A stretch of DNA of 64,000 nucleotides from Rotaria sordida (lineage: Eukaryota; Rotifera; Eurotatoria; Philodinida; Philodinidae), in assembly GCA_905250125.1 (NCBI GenBank), contig CAJNOL010000469.1, positions 62,001 through 126,000 on the forward strand. The letters run 5' to 3'. Position numbers and translations under genes: made by a program. A model generated the notes under the pieces. The model saw only the letters and a program-made list of their open reading frames with translations. It did not search any database and had not been told where the DNA came from. Positions 12,501-21,408 of the stretch are shown here, in pieces (positions within the stretch are counted from its first letter, which is position 1; each line of letters begins with the position of its first letter).

Positions 12501-15500
12501 CCAACGAGTGTTGCTATTCAAGAAGATTCTACACCACTAATTACTAAGATTTGTATCGACTGTCAAGATACACCTGATGTCTTCGAACGTGTTTGTGGTA
12601 ATGCTCAAATAAAAGAGAATGGTTGTCTTATTGTCAACGATAATTCAGATGGTCACACAGAAATACGTGGAAAAAATGAATATAATATTGGAAGGCATAA
12701 ATTTTGTTTTCGAATCGAACAATTACCTCCAAATGGTTGGATCTTTTTTGGAATTATCTCCAAATCAGAACCTATGAAGGTATTTTCATATTCTTCGCCG
12801 TCAAACTATGGCTGGGCCACTAGAAATCAAATCTATGCCGGTGGTCAGTGTCGCCGTGAGCTAAGCAGTGATGCTAGTCAGAACGATACTATTATATTGT
12901 TACTTAATTGTGATCAACGAACGATTGAGCTGAAAAATGAACGAACAAATTGTGTTATGCAAATGTCGATTGACATTAACAGATGTCCATTTCCATGGCA
13001 ATTTCATTTAAATCTTTGTGCAGCTAATACTCATGTGCGCCTTCTATCATCATTCAATTAAAAGCTAGACTATTATCAATAAAAAAACATGTTTTTTTTG
13101 CTTTGATATAATTAATGAGTGACAAACTATAGAGACGTTTTTTGTTGAGTACAAAAGCAAAAACAGCGATAAAAATGATAGGTTGAGTTATGATAATGTA
13201 CGATAGAGTCGAGTATCTAATTTTTATTCATTCGATTGTCTTACCTTCATCGCATCAGTTCCAGCATATTGTCTACTAATAGCATCACCATTATCTGCCC
13301 ACATTGTTTGAAAAATTCTTTTTGCATGACCATTAAGACCACCTTCGTCAAAATCTAATAAACCAACTTTTTTTAACTAAAAAAAAAATTGAATGAAATT
13401 TGAAAGAAAAAAGGAAAACTATGAAGCATACCATTATTTCTAAAATAGTCTTTGCAATAGCTGCTTGAACAACATTTGTTCGATCAAGACAATCAACACA
13501 ATTAATACGAAATACACTTGTTTGTTCACTAAGCATCGTATTTGTTTCTGTATTTATCCTATTGAATTTATTTAATAAATAAGAAAATAATAAATAAAAT
13601 AAAACTAACCAACAAAAACGCATTTCTCGTAAAAGATATTTTTCATCAAGTAATTGTAAAAGTATTAAGACATTTCCAAATTGAAGACCTTTGCTAAATA
13701 TAAAATAAAATGATAGAAATAAAATAAAGAATAAAATTACCAATATTCATGAAAATCAAATGTAATATATGATAAATGTGGACTATTATATTTTGTAATA
13801 TGTTCATAAAAAGCATCACTAAGTATATTTTCTTTTCCCCATTCATCAACAAGACTAATTAATATAAGTTGGTTTCCTTTTGTTTTTGATAATTCATTTT
13901 CAATATGTTTGATAAAAGCATCATGAGATTCATTAAAATCTAAACAAATTTTAATTTAAAACAAAAAAATCTATAAAAATTATTTAAAACATATGAAAAG
14001 AATTTTATTTGTTTTCAAAAACCAAAAAAAAAAAGAAAATAATTGATCTTGACTTTTATTTATTCATTTATTTAAATAATCTCAAAAGAATTTATAATTG
14101 AATTTTTGTTATATGATTCATTTTGATAGTTATTATATACAATCTTTTCAGATTAATAACGACATGTCTTCATATATTAATTTAATAATAATATTATTCT
14201 AGAAGTTTATCAAAAATGACAATAGACTAATTTCTTGTCATTCTACTTAGGTCTATCCAAAAAATTAATCGCAGCGGTACTTTAATTCCTTAGAAAAAGT
14301 TTCAAGAAATTTTTTCTCTAATATGAATTGATAGTAAAAATAACACTCGGTTTTTCCTATCATATGTGACGGTTGTAATAATGCCTATTTAAAAAAAAAA
14401 GGTGGAATGGATATTTTTTGAATAATTTCTCATGAAAAAGAGATAGAGAGTTGCGGTTTTCATCGTTCAAAAGAGAAAATAAAAATGCATCGAATCGTAT
14501 GTCGGTTTCTTGTTAACATGATTTTTTAAAGGGTTCTAATCGATCTCTTTTAAAACAAACTTATACCGTGAGGTGTTCACAGCAAATTTTCAAATTGTCC
14601 ATGACAGATCTACAAAAATGCACAATTTTCAGATGTTTAGAATTAATCCTAGTACTACCAACAGGAATTCATTTGGATCCCTCTGTAGGAAATAGAAATT
14701 TAACGAAAATATCTTGATATTTTTTCAGCTGCCAAAAATATTTCGCTTTTTTTTACCGTTTAAAATTTAAAGTTGATTAGAAAGAAAAGGAAATTCATCT
14801 TTGTTTTTTGTGTTAACTAGAGTGCTTGATATGACTTTATATCTTGAACAGCTAACAAAATTATAACAAGGTAAGAGAAATGTGAAATTAGTTCAATTGT
14901 TAGTCCACAATGCTATGAATCATTACTAATCTAATTGGATTTAGCTCCAACCTAATCGAAATAAGTTTTTGTCGTGGATTGAGACTATCCAACTAGTATA
15001 GTAGATGATCCATTAGACATCGGATTGCATCTCTTTCTATTATTCTTTGTTGTTTGAACAGAATATAAAATTGTATTAAATGCTCGTAATAAACCTTAAA
15101 AATAAAGATAAACTTCTTTCTTATTCCTTGAAGAATTAGGAACAAGCTGAACCGCTTATCTTCTTGATTTTTGCTTGAAAATCACGAAATTTTTACATAA
15201 GGATATTCAAAATACACTAGTCGTTGTTGATTATTCTACAATGCACCAACCATTGGAAGAATTAAGTGAATGAAAACTCTACACGATCAAAATGAAAATG
15301 CTGTCTGCTTAATGATCCTTCCAAAGACAAAAGAAAACTCGAAATAAATTTTATCAATGTTTTGAACCTTTATATGAGATAAGCGTTCTGTTAAACGAAT
15401 TTTTTTTACATTATTTGTTCTAAATAAAGAAAAGTTATGATTCTAATAATTTATTTACAAGATCGAATAGGAAAATAGTACAACTTTGACAAAAATATCT

Positions 15501-18500
15501 ATTTAATAATTAAAAATCATACAATTAAAATATATATTATCCCTAAAATAGGATTGGTAGTGCTAGGGTTAATCAGTCAGGATTTATAGGTATTCTAGTC
15601 AAAGCTAGAGATCATCAGATCCGGATCGGATCTGGTCGAGTTTGAGTCAAAAAATTTTGAGTCGACGAGGTCTAGGTTCAGAAATTTTTGGGTCCGATGG
15701 GCTCTAGTTGAAGCTCTAAGCGATTGTTCAAGCCATTCCTGTGAAAAAAGCTTTTTTATTGCTATTTCCTTTTTCATAAAAAAACATTTTTTCCACACTT
15801 AAAAAATTGCTTAAACAAACTTGAAATCACATAATAGGAAAATTTATAATTTAGATTCGATAGATCTTTGTCTTCTCTTTCGAACGATGAAAGTCACAGT
15901 TCTCTATCTTGTTTCTATCAGAAGTTATTCAAAAAATATTCACTCCATCTTTTTTCAAAATAAGCATTAATATAACCATCACATATGATAGAGAAAATCG
16001 AGCGTCATTTTTTCTATTAGTTCATATAGAGAAAAAGTTTCCTGAAGCTTTTTAAAAGGTATTAAAGTATCACTGCTACTAATTTTGGATAGCCCTAAGC
16101 AATTGGTTTTTCTTTCGGCTCATCAGTATTATATGCGTGTTCTGTTTTATTTTATTTGCGACACTTTTATTTGCTAAAACGACATTTTCTCTCTCTCTCT
16201 ATCTATTGTTATTGTTTCTAACTGAGTTCCTTTTTCTAGTTGAGTAGGACTGTCAGGGTCGATTAGATTGTTTCCAGTTGAAAAAACAAGTACAAATAGA
16301 CAAAAGCACAAACTTGCACTAGTAAAAAAAATAGCATCTAACTGAATAAATGAAAAAAAGGGAAGTGTCAATAACCAACTGTTGAATATCACTGATGAAA
16401 GACGTTATTATAACGCATTCTAGTTTTATTCTAAATACTAATAACTCAAGAGAATTGATAAAAAATTTTCGAATAACATTGATATATTAAGCATATTTCC
16501 TAATTAATAAAAAAAACAGAGTAGTAAGTATCACTTTTATTTGAATATTATGAGATTATATAAGTTATAGAATTATTATTTATTTCTATAGTTCAAATAA
16601 AATATTATTTATAAATTCAAAACAAAAAAAATTTTACAGAATATAAAAAAAAAGAACAAATTTTCTTCGTATGTGATGATTGAACTGATCTTTTCTTTTT
16701 CTTCTTTATTTAACTCAATAACACATGTAAAATACGGCTCTTCTTCTAGTTCTTCTATCTAGTTCTTTTTGATTCAATCAACAACGATAACGACGACAAG
16801 AGCAATAACAGTTGTTCATATAGATTTTCTTTTTCTCCTTCTATCAACAATTTATTAATGCTTGTAACTAATGATACAAAATTTATTTCTTTTTACGATT
16901 CATCATCAATGTTAAGTTCATTATTAATTGGAATAATACTTTTTACAATAACAATTTGGACTATATTGGGAAATATCTTAGTTATTATTGCATTTATTAT
17001 TGATAAAAAAATTCGACAAGGTGGAATGTCAAATTATTTAATTATTAATTTAGCAACAAGTGATCTTTTATTAGGTATTGCTGTTTTACCATTTTCAGCA
17101 TCATATTCAACATTTGGAATATGGTATTTTGGAAAAATTCTCTGTGAAATATGGTTAGTTATTGATGTTTTATGTTCAACAGCATCTATTTGGGTAAATT
17201 TCATTTATGAAACAAAAAAAAAAAGTCTTTTTTCATTTTATATTTTAGAGTCTTTTAATGATTGCATTTGATCGATATATAGCAACAAATTATCCAATAC
17301 ATTATCGTCGTCATCGTCATTCAATTTCATTGGCATTAACTAATATCTGTATTGCATGGTCTGTGTCATTAGCCATATGTCTTTTACCAACATTATTTTT
17401 TGAAAAAAAATCTTCTATATATTCGTCAATGAAAAATAAAACAATATCAACATCAACAAAATATAATGAATTAACTCGACAATGTGAATTATATAAAGAT
17501 ACAAATTTTGTTGTAACAAGTTCTTTACTTTCATTTTTTATTCCATTAATTATAATGATATTTTTATATGCTAAAGTTTTATATGTAATAAGACAACAAT
17601 CAGCAATTCGTTCTAAAACAAATGGAAAATCAAAATTAAATATCGATAAACCTAATAATCAATTTTGTCTTGAAAATTCACTATTATCTCAATTATCGGA
17701 AAATAATTTAACGCGTGATGAATTATCTTCATCAGATCAACAACAAATAGGACGTCGTGAAATAACAGCTGAAGCTCATATAACACGTTCATTAGCTATT
17801 ATAATAGGTTGTTTTCTATGTTGTTGGTTACCATTCTTTATTTTATATATTATTCGAGCTATTTGTCGATGTTTGAGTTTCAATGCAATTGAGTTTTTCT
17901 TTTGGTTAGGTTATTCAAATTCATCAATTAATCCTGTACTTTATGCTATATTAAACAAAAACTTTCGTTTAGCGTTTAAAAATATTTTAATGTCTTTTAA
18001 AAAGATTTTTTTTCTATAAAAAAAAAAAAAATCTACGTCATTTGTCGTAATCCATTACAGATTAAAGAAGAAATCTTTTTTTGTCTCTTGAGATATTCAC
18101 TTTCTGTTTGACACCAAATAGCTTAAATTTGTTTGATATTCAAATGAGAATTGATTATATCGGCAAGATTTTCTATATTTTTTTTTTTGTTGTTCCGGTC
18201 ACGACATGCGCAAAAGACATTGGCATACTAATTATATACTGAGAAGAACTTGTTCTTAATCAACTTTATGTTGATTCTATTAGTCTATGTCCATCAACAT
18301 TGCTAACAAAAACAAACACATACCAAACGTACTTATTGCATTCAAACTAAAAAGTAAAAAACAATTTTGCGTTCTACATTGCATTTTTGAACAAGTATGT
18401 TTTTACAAACTTGTGTCTGTCAACATAAACTAATTCAATAATATAAAATATAGTAAACTCGACTGCTTGTTCGTTTCTATGATAGTTATCATAAACGAAT

Positions 18501-20566
18501 TAATGAAAAAATGCAATAAAAACAAAACTATTCTTTTCCGAAATACAGATAACTAATATCTACATACTAACATTTTAATCTATAAAACAAAACTAAAAAC
18601 TAAATGTAATTATTCAATAAATTCTATTGAAATAAATAATAATAATTGTGTTTCTTTGAGAACGACAGCTGATGATGAATATCAAAGAAATTATTTTGAG
18701 ATGTTGATTATTTTTCAATTCTTCATGTCAACATACAATACATCATTAACAGACAGATGACTATGTCATCGAAGAAAAAAGAAAAGAATATATTGCTACA
18801 AGATCATCAATAATAAAGAATTATGTTATGAATTCTTATATGCAAGACAAAAAAAAAAAAAGATATTTATGACTCGATTAATGCACATTGATCATCACTT
18901 TAAACAAATATTTTCTTTAACATATATCATTTTCTCTTAGTAAACATTGACTAACGTTTATATAAAAATTTAATTTTATCAATCTGATAAATATATTTTC
19001 AATGTAAGAATTTATGATGTAAATCTTTTTTTCGATGCTTGACATAAGAAGACGAAGGTCAAACAAAGAATAATACGGATAAATGTCTAAATACCTTTAC
19101 AGGCTTTCATAATACGACTGGTTATCATAATATATTTTCGTACGATAAGAAGTTAGAAAAAAATAACAAATACAAAATGAAACTAATTGGCAAGAAGTGA
19201 TTTATATTCTAATGAAACATTGTTTTCTAATGGAACTTTTCTGTGACATATATGTATACTTTAAAATTCAATAGAAATTTCAAAAAAAAAAAACTTATTT
19301 TTAAAAGAGCACATTTAAAAAGTTGTTTATAATATATTCTTATTTAAACTTACTTCGATCAATTTTCGGTGGTGGTCGATATTTAATTCCAGGTTGTGAC
19401 CAATAAATTGGTACTGATCCTCGAATCATAATAAATGACATAATATTATTTCCAGTCCATAAAATCTAAAGAAAGAAAACTATTCATTTTTTGTTTTTCT
19501 TTAGTTTTTTCAATAATTTACTTGTTCAGTTTCAACATAATTAGCAACATTTCCATCTTCATCAATACCTCTACAATGCATTCTAACACCAGCTCGATGG
19601 GAATTTCTTCGTGATATAACAATTAATTGTACATCAGTTTGTTCATCAACTTGAAAATGACATTCATTTAAATAACCCATTATTATTGGTTGAATCCAAC
19701 GAGTATCCAAATTTTCTTTCTATTTACAAAGAAAAAAATTGAAAAATTTTCTCCAAGTAAAATCAAAAAAATACTTCTGCTTGATTAATAAGTTTACTAA
19801 GCATTTGTCGATTCCAAAAGAATCTATCATCAGCACGTTTCCATAATGGTATATTATTATCATAATTATATGAACGTTCCATGGAATTTGTTAAATCATA
19901 TGTCGAACTATAATAGAAACATTGAGTTTCTTGATACCATAAACGAAGTTCCTAAATATAAATGAATTTATTAGTTTTTTTTCTTCGAATAAATCAATTA
20001 AAATAAACTAACTTCAATGCATTTTAATTCATATTTATTATTGCTTGAAGGATTTGTTTTAACATCAGATTCCTAAATAAATTTTTTGTTTTAGTTTTTT
20101 TTTTATTAGAATAAAATCTTGATTATTTACTTCATCAAAATTATCAAAAGGTTGAATAAGAATTTCCGTAATACGATAAATTTGATGTCCATTAGACATT
20201 TCACAAGCAAGTTGTTGATTTTTTATAAATATTAACCAATTAAGTCCATCTATTTAAAATAAAAATCTATTTTACGAAATGACATATTCATATTCATATT
20301 TAATTACCTTTTACAATTTGTACTTGTCCAATATAACCATAAATATTGCTTACAAAAACAGCATCCCATGCTGATGATGATAAGAATTGATCAGTGATTG
20401 GTTCTATTTATTTATTTATTTATAATTACAAAATTGAATCAATTGAAAGAAAAAACTGAAACATCATACCTTGTTTAGTATATATAGATAAACTTCTTCT
20501 ATTGAACCATAAACTACTTTCGTCATTAGTTACAATCCATGAATCTCTTGCTTTGTACAACTTCAT
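531..20566 (-). CDS. INPP5F: SAC2/INPP5F-type phosphoinositide phosphatase, 13 exons
   Basis: Exons on the minus strand: 20566-20470, 20403-20308, 20249-20131, 20072-20013, 19951-19775, 19719-19522, 19465-19354, 13939-13741, 13693-13610, 13558-13432, 13376-13245, 927-715, 656-531. All junctions are GT-AG, the frame stays open throughout, and the sum is 1740 nt (579 residues). Sac-domain landmarks appear in order: [65 protein letters not shown], the catalytic CX5R-T motif [10 protein letters not shown] (Cys about 401), then [16 protein letters not shown] and [14 protein letters not shown]. The family removes phosphate from PI4P on endocytic membranes. Human SAC2 has over 1100 residues; this one stops just after entering the hSac2 homology region ([13 protein letters not shown]). 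Exons 7/8 and 11/12 are separated by introns of 5.4 and 12.3 kb that carry other genes. The other introns are about 45-80 bp. Confidence 0.9.
1557..1629 (+). tRNA. tRNA-Ala (AGC)
   Basis: A 73-nt cloverleaf. The acceptor stem GGGGATG pairs with CTTCTCC apart from one T-T mismatch. The D arm is GCTC/GAGC, the anticodon stem CTCGC/GCGAG encloses loop TTAGCAT (anticodon AGC), and the T stem is TTGGG/CCCAA. A discriminator A follows, and a short T run just after it fits an RNA polymerase III terminator. The T loop reads ATCGATG rather than the usual TTCGATC, which alters the internal B box, so promoter strength or function may be reduced. Confidence 0.85.
1948..2020 (-). tRNA. tRNA-Ala (AGC), inverted second copy
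   Basis: The reverse complement matches the 1557-1629 gene across the whole tRNA apart from at most a few bases. The same anticodon AGC, the same unusual T loop and a T run after the 3' end are present. The two genes point toward each other, 3' ends facing, so read-through transcripts could form a long hairpin. Confidence 0.85.
2191..2736 (+). pseudogene. B-box/SPRY-like gene relic, copy A of the array
   Basis: Only the C-terminal half of the array gene remains; the zinc-finger and coiled-coil part is absent. In the frame matching intact copies, a TGA interrupts after HKFSF where the paralogue has a CAA codon. A seventh T in the run before GGAATC (six in the intact copies) shifts the frame at NEWIFFGI. 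A second TGA replaces the CGA codon near the end (NTHV-stop). The text [16 protein letters not shown] is still readable. Its 3' flank also matches those of copies B and C, so it is a full tandem unit that lost its 5' part. Confidence 0.85.
2737..4669 (+). other. Spacer between array copies A and B
   Basis: AT-rich DNA without a supported gene. Its left half (about 3070-3180) matches the 3' flanks of copies B and C. From about 4226 it matches the upstream regions of copies C and D, so the duplication unit includes several hundred base pairs of 5' sequence. One inverted-repeat element lies at 3930-4148. Confidence 0.7.
3930..4148. repeat. Foldback element, short member
   Basis: Imperfect palindrome with arms of about 85-100 bp around a short centre. 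The left arm contains 'cgaataacttttgatag' followed by 'agagacttgcgattttca'; the right arm is its reverse complement with a few differences. The same core recurs at 14390-14500, 15870-15960, 34860-34930, 35340-35410 and, more weakly, 45460-45500. No coding capacity is seen. Confidence 0.8.
4670..5689 (+). CDS. B-box zinc-finger / SPRY-like protein, copy B
   Basis: Intact single-exon frame of 339 residues. The N-terminus carries a B-box-type zinc finger with C12, C15, C24, C27, C32, H35 and H39. A charged region rich in heptad-like Leu/Glu/Lys (about 50-165) is probably coiled coil. The C-terminal third (about 180-339) resembles a B30.2/SPRY beta-sandwich, with [28 protein letters not shown] and [14 protein letters not shown]. 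The order resembles TRIM proteins without a RING finger; such proteins bind partners through the SPRY domain, but the ligand here is unknown. The start is supported by identical placement in copies C and D. It lies antisense inside a SAC2 intron and shares upstream sequence with C and D, so co-regulation is likely. Confidence 0.85.
   Translation: MASSTISSKLLCVICNKGKGSFKCEGCSQMFCPKHSNDHRNELSKQLEEIVITHDLMQQTLIQQIEDPQQHPLLKKINQWERKAITKIRKAAEEARNKLLITTTEHTTNIKQKLKNLSNELRQGQEDNDFIETDLQQWTQKLEELEKELHNPTTVAILEDSTPLITKILIAYHDTYDVFERVCGNAQIKENGCLIVKDGSTDQAEIRGKNEYNIGRHKFSFQIEQLTSNEWIFFGIISKSEPMRAYSFSSGSSYGWSNQGEIYIGVTGQVNHAETIGIVQNDTIILLIDCDQKKILLQNDRLNRTIELLIDINKCPYPWQLHLNLHAPNTHVRILNSSN
5690..8416 (+). 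other. Spacer between array copies B and C
   Basis: The first 400 bp match the 3' flanks of copies A and C, and from about 7968 the sequence matches the 5' regions of B and D. A 156-bp hairpin element sits at 6228-6383. The remainder is AT-rich and I see no gene. Confidence 0.7.
6228..6383. mobile_element. Near-perfect hairpin, MITE-like
   Basis: The ends read CAGGCATCGTAGCAGACCC and its exact complement GGGTCTGCTACGATGCCTG. Arms of about 60 bp are almost fully complementary and enclose a short AT-rich loop. The high arm identity points to recent insertion or ongoing correction. No obvious target-site duplication can be read because both flanks are A-rich. Confidence 0.8.
8417..10179 (+). 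CDS. B-box zinc-finger / SPRY-like protein, copy C, two exons
   Basis: Exon 1 is 8417-8956 and exon 2 is 9673-10179, giving 348 residues. The donor CCACAG|GTAACG and acceptor CTCTTTAAG|TTG join in phase 0, linking [10 protein letters not shown] to [12 protein letters not shown]; paralogues B and D are uninterrupted here. The zinc-finger ligands are conserved ([25 protein letters not shown]). The central coiled-coil region has diverged from B and D ([20 protein letters not shown]), while the SPRY-like domain stays close. The 716-bp intron is unique to this copy and looks like inserted DNA that became spliced out (inference). If splicing fails, the zinc-finger half alone would be made (stop at 8996-8998). 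Confidence 0.8.
8957..9672 (+). other. Intron unique to copy C (probable insertion)
   Basis: Copies B and D lack any interruption at this point, so these 716 bp arrived after duplication. The centre (about 9170-9310) has higher GC and a short open frame without recognised motifs. Stretches with repeated 'ggatcc' occur at 9424-9470. No terminal repeats were recognised. Confidence 0.6.
10180..12047 (+). other. Spacer between array copies C and D
   Basis: Contains the array 3' flank (to about 10520) and the 5' flank (from about 11578). At about 10820-10990 lies a sequence resembling the long terminal repeats of the mariner-type elements at 38941 and 40655 ('caagcaaacggactgat', 'tcactattggcttcaacaaa'). 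No gene is seen. Confidence 0.6.
12048..13061 (+). CDS. B-box zinc-finger / SPRY-like protein, copy D
   Basis: 337 residues in one exon. The frame is open upstream to 11856, but the ATG at 12048 aligns with the starts of B and C and the upstream DNA aligns with their untranslated flanks, so 12048 is preferred. Cys ligands are present, but the finger reads FCPKDLNDH, where B and C have FCPKHxxDH, so one zinc ligand His is replaced by Asp. The coiled coil is nearly identical to copy B, whereas the last 70 residues differ strongly ([18 protein letters not shown]), giving a mosaic pattern. The stop lies only about 180 bp from the next SAC2 exon on the other strand. Confidence 0.85.
   Translation: MASSTTSSKVLCVVCNKRKGSYRCEGCSQMFCPKDLNDHRNELSKQLEETVVAHDLIQQTLIQQIEDPQQHPLLKKINQWEQESIVKIRQAAEEARNKLLITTTEHTTNIKQKLKNLSKELRQGQEDNDFIETDLQQWTQKLEELKKELHNPTSVAIQEDSTPLITKICIDCQDTPDVFERVCGNAQIKENGCLIVNDNSDGHTEIRGKNEYNIGRHKFCFRIEQLPPNGWIFFGIISKSEPMKVFSYSSPSNYGWATRNQIYAGGQCRRELSSDASQNDTIILLLNCDQRTIELKNERTNCVMQMSIDINRCPFPWQFHLNLCAANTHVRLLSSFN
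14246..16099. mobile_element. Non-autonomous TIR element, 1.85 kb
   Basis: The ends read CTTAGGTCTATCC and GGATAGCCCTAAG, and the inverted similarity continues inward for about 250 bp (14246-14500 against about 15850-16099). The arms carry the foldback core ('gaataatttctcatg' on the left, 'agaagttattcaaaaaat' on the right). The 1.35-kb interior shows no transposase and no long frame. It is likely a member of the same foldback family with a larger central insert; the mobilising enzyme is unknown. Confidence 0.7.
16858..18019 (+). CDS. Class A GPCR, biogenic-amine receptor type, nested gene
   Basis: Two exons, 16858-17193 and 17249-18019, joined in phase 0 over a 55-bp intron (TGG|GTAAAT ... 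TTTTAG|AGT), give 368 residues. Landmarks: TM1 [11 protein letters not shown]2 [21 protein letters not shown]3 with the amine-binding Asp in [17 protein letters not shown] motif as AFDRYIA, TM6 [12 protein letters not shown]7 [14 protein letters not shown]. The third intracellular loop is short (about 85 residues) and the N-terminus has no signal peptide. The Asp in TM3 and the CWxPFF motif point to dopamine, octopamine, serotonin, histamine or muscarinic-like ligands; the exact one cannot be told. It sits antisense within SAC2 intron 7. Confidence 0.88.
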
Positions 20567-20767
20567 TCTCAATATCTATATTAAAATTCAAATAAAAATC
20601 ACATCGAAAATTGATCGATATGAATAAATAAAATAAAATGATATAATATGAAAGTATATATATTTATATGATTTAATATCATCTGTGTTAAAAGATAAAT
20701 ATTTTTTTTTTTTTATATATTAAAAAAAGAAAATAAAACAAGATAGAATAATTTAAATATAGGTATA

Positions 20768-21408
20768 TTAATCATCATAGTTATCATCATCAGTCCTTGT
20801 TGCTTCGAGTTTTTTTCTTAAAGCTTCTTTTGATAATTCTTGTGTACGTGCCCAATCATCGTCTTCTAATTGTTGAGCTTCTTCACGAGCCTAAATAAAC
20901 AAAAAAAAATAAAAAAATAAAATTAATATGAATTTTAAAGATTAAAATCAACTTGTTGAAATAAAAGTTCTTGTTTTTGTCTTAATTCGTCATCAGTATA
21001 AATCGATGTTGGTTTTCCATGAAGTTTTCGACGTTTTTGTGCTATTTCTTCTTGTGCTGTTTCCATTGCATTTAAACATTTTGTTTTATATGAACCAAAA
21101 CCCATATTATTCAAAGCTAATAATCCAGAAAAAAAAGAATTAATAATTTATCTATATAATAAATAATATTTGAAACCTGTAACAATATGATCAGGATGAA
21201 CAAGTCGTTTTGTTTGTTGTTCACAAACAGTATTAGCTTGTAAAGCTAATGTATGAATAAATTCATTACAACATTGTACAAAAAATTCTTTTGCTTCGCC
21301 TGATACACGAATATGTTGAGTACAATCTTTTATCATTTTATATACAGCTGCACGTGGTACACATTTATCATCATCTTCATTTCCACTATTATTTGATGAA
21401 TCTATCAT
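20768..21408 (-). CDS. DR1: DR1 / negative cofactor 2 beta (histone-fold repressor)
   Basis: Exons 21408-21177, 21116-20953 and 20890-20768 total 519 nt (172 residues, close to the 176 of human DR1). The histone fold is recognisable: VPRAAVYKMIKDC, VSGEAKEFFVQCCNEFIH, ANTVCEQQTKRLVHPDHI. NNMGFGSYKTKCL follows, then a charged Gln/Glu/Lys-rich tail and an acidic C-terminus (TRTDDDNYDD). NC2-beta pairs with NC2-alpha (DRAP1), binds TBP on promoter DNA and blocks TFIIA/TFIIB entry. Its stop lies about 200 bp upstream of the SAC2 ATG on the same strand. An AG directly abuts its ATG (AATTTTAG|ATG), which could be a trans-splice or 5' UTR intron acceptor. Confidence 0.92.

Larger units (their letters stand above)
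928..13244 (-). other. 12.3-kb intron 11 of the SAC2 gene, hosting other genes
   Basis: The donor reads ATGAAG|GTAAG at 13245/13244 and the acceptor TTAG|GGTGATTTT at 928/927. The flanking exons join in phase to give [19 protein letters not shown], the order expected in the Sac domain. Everything between, including three intact B-box genes, one B-box pseudogene and two tRNA genes, is therefore inside this intron. Other introns of the gene are mostly 45-80 bp, so growth by tandem duplication of an inserted gene is the simplest explanation (inference). Confidence 0.85.
13940..19353 (-). other. 5.4-kb intron 7 of the SAC2 gene
   Basis: The flanking exons join in phase ([13 protein letters not shown]; split codon A|AT) with donor GAA|GTAAGT and acceptor TTTAG|ATTTT. 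The intron hosts an antisense GPCR gene (16858-18019) and a 1.85-kb TIR element. The remaining stretches (13940-14245, 16100-16857, 18020-19353) are AT-rich with no supported feature. Confidence 0.85.

Noticed and set aside
13348..13743. A single 131-residue minus-strand protein
   Set aside because: It reads through two short introns; correct splicing gives three SAC2 exons with the CX5R-T motif.
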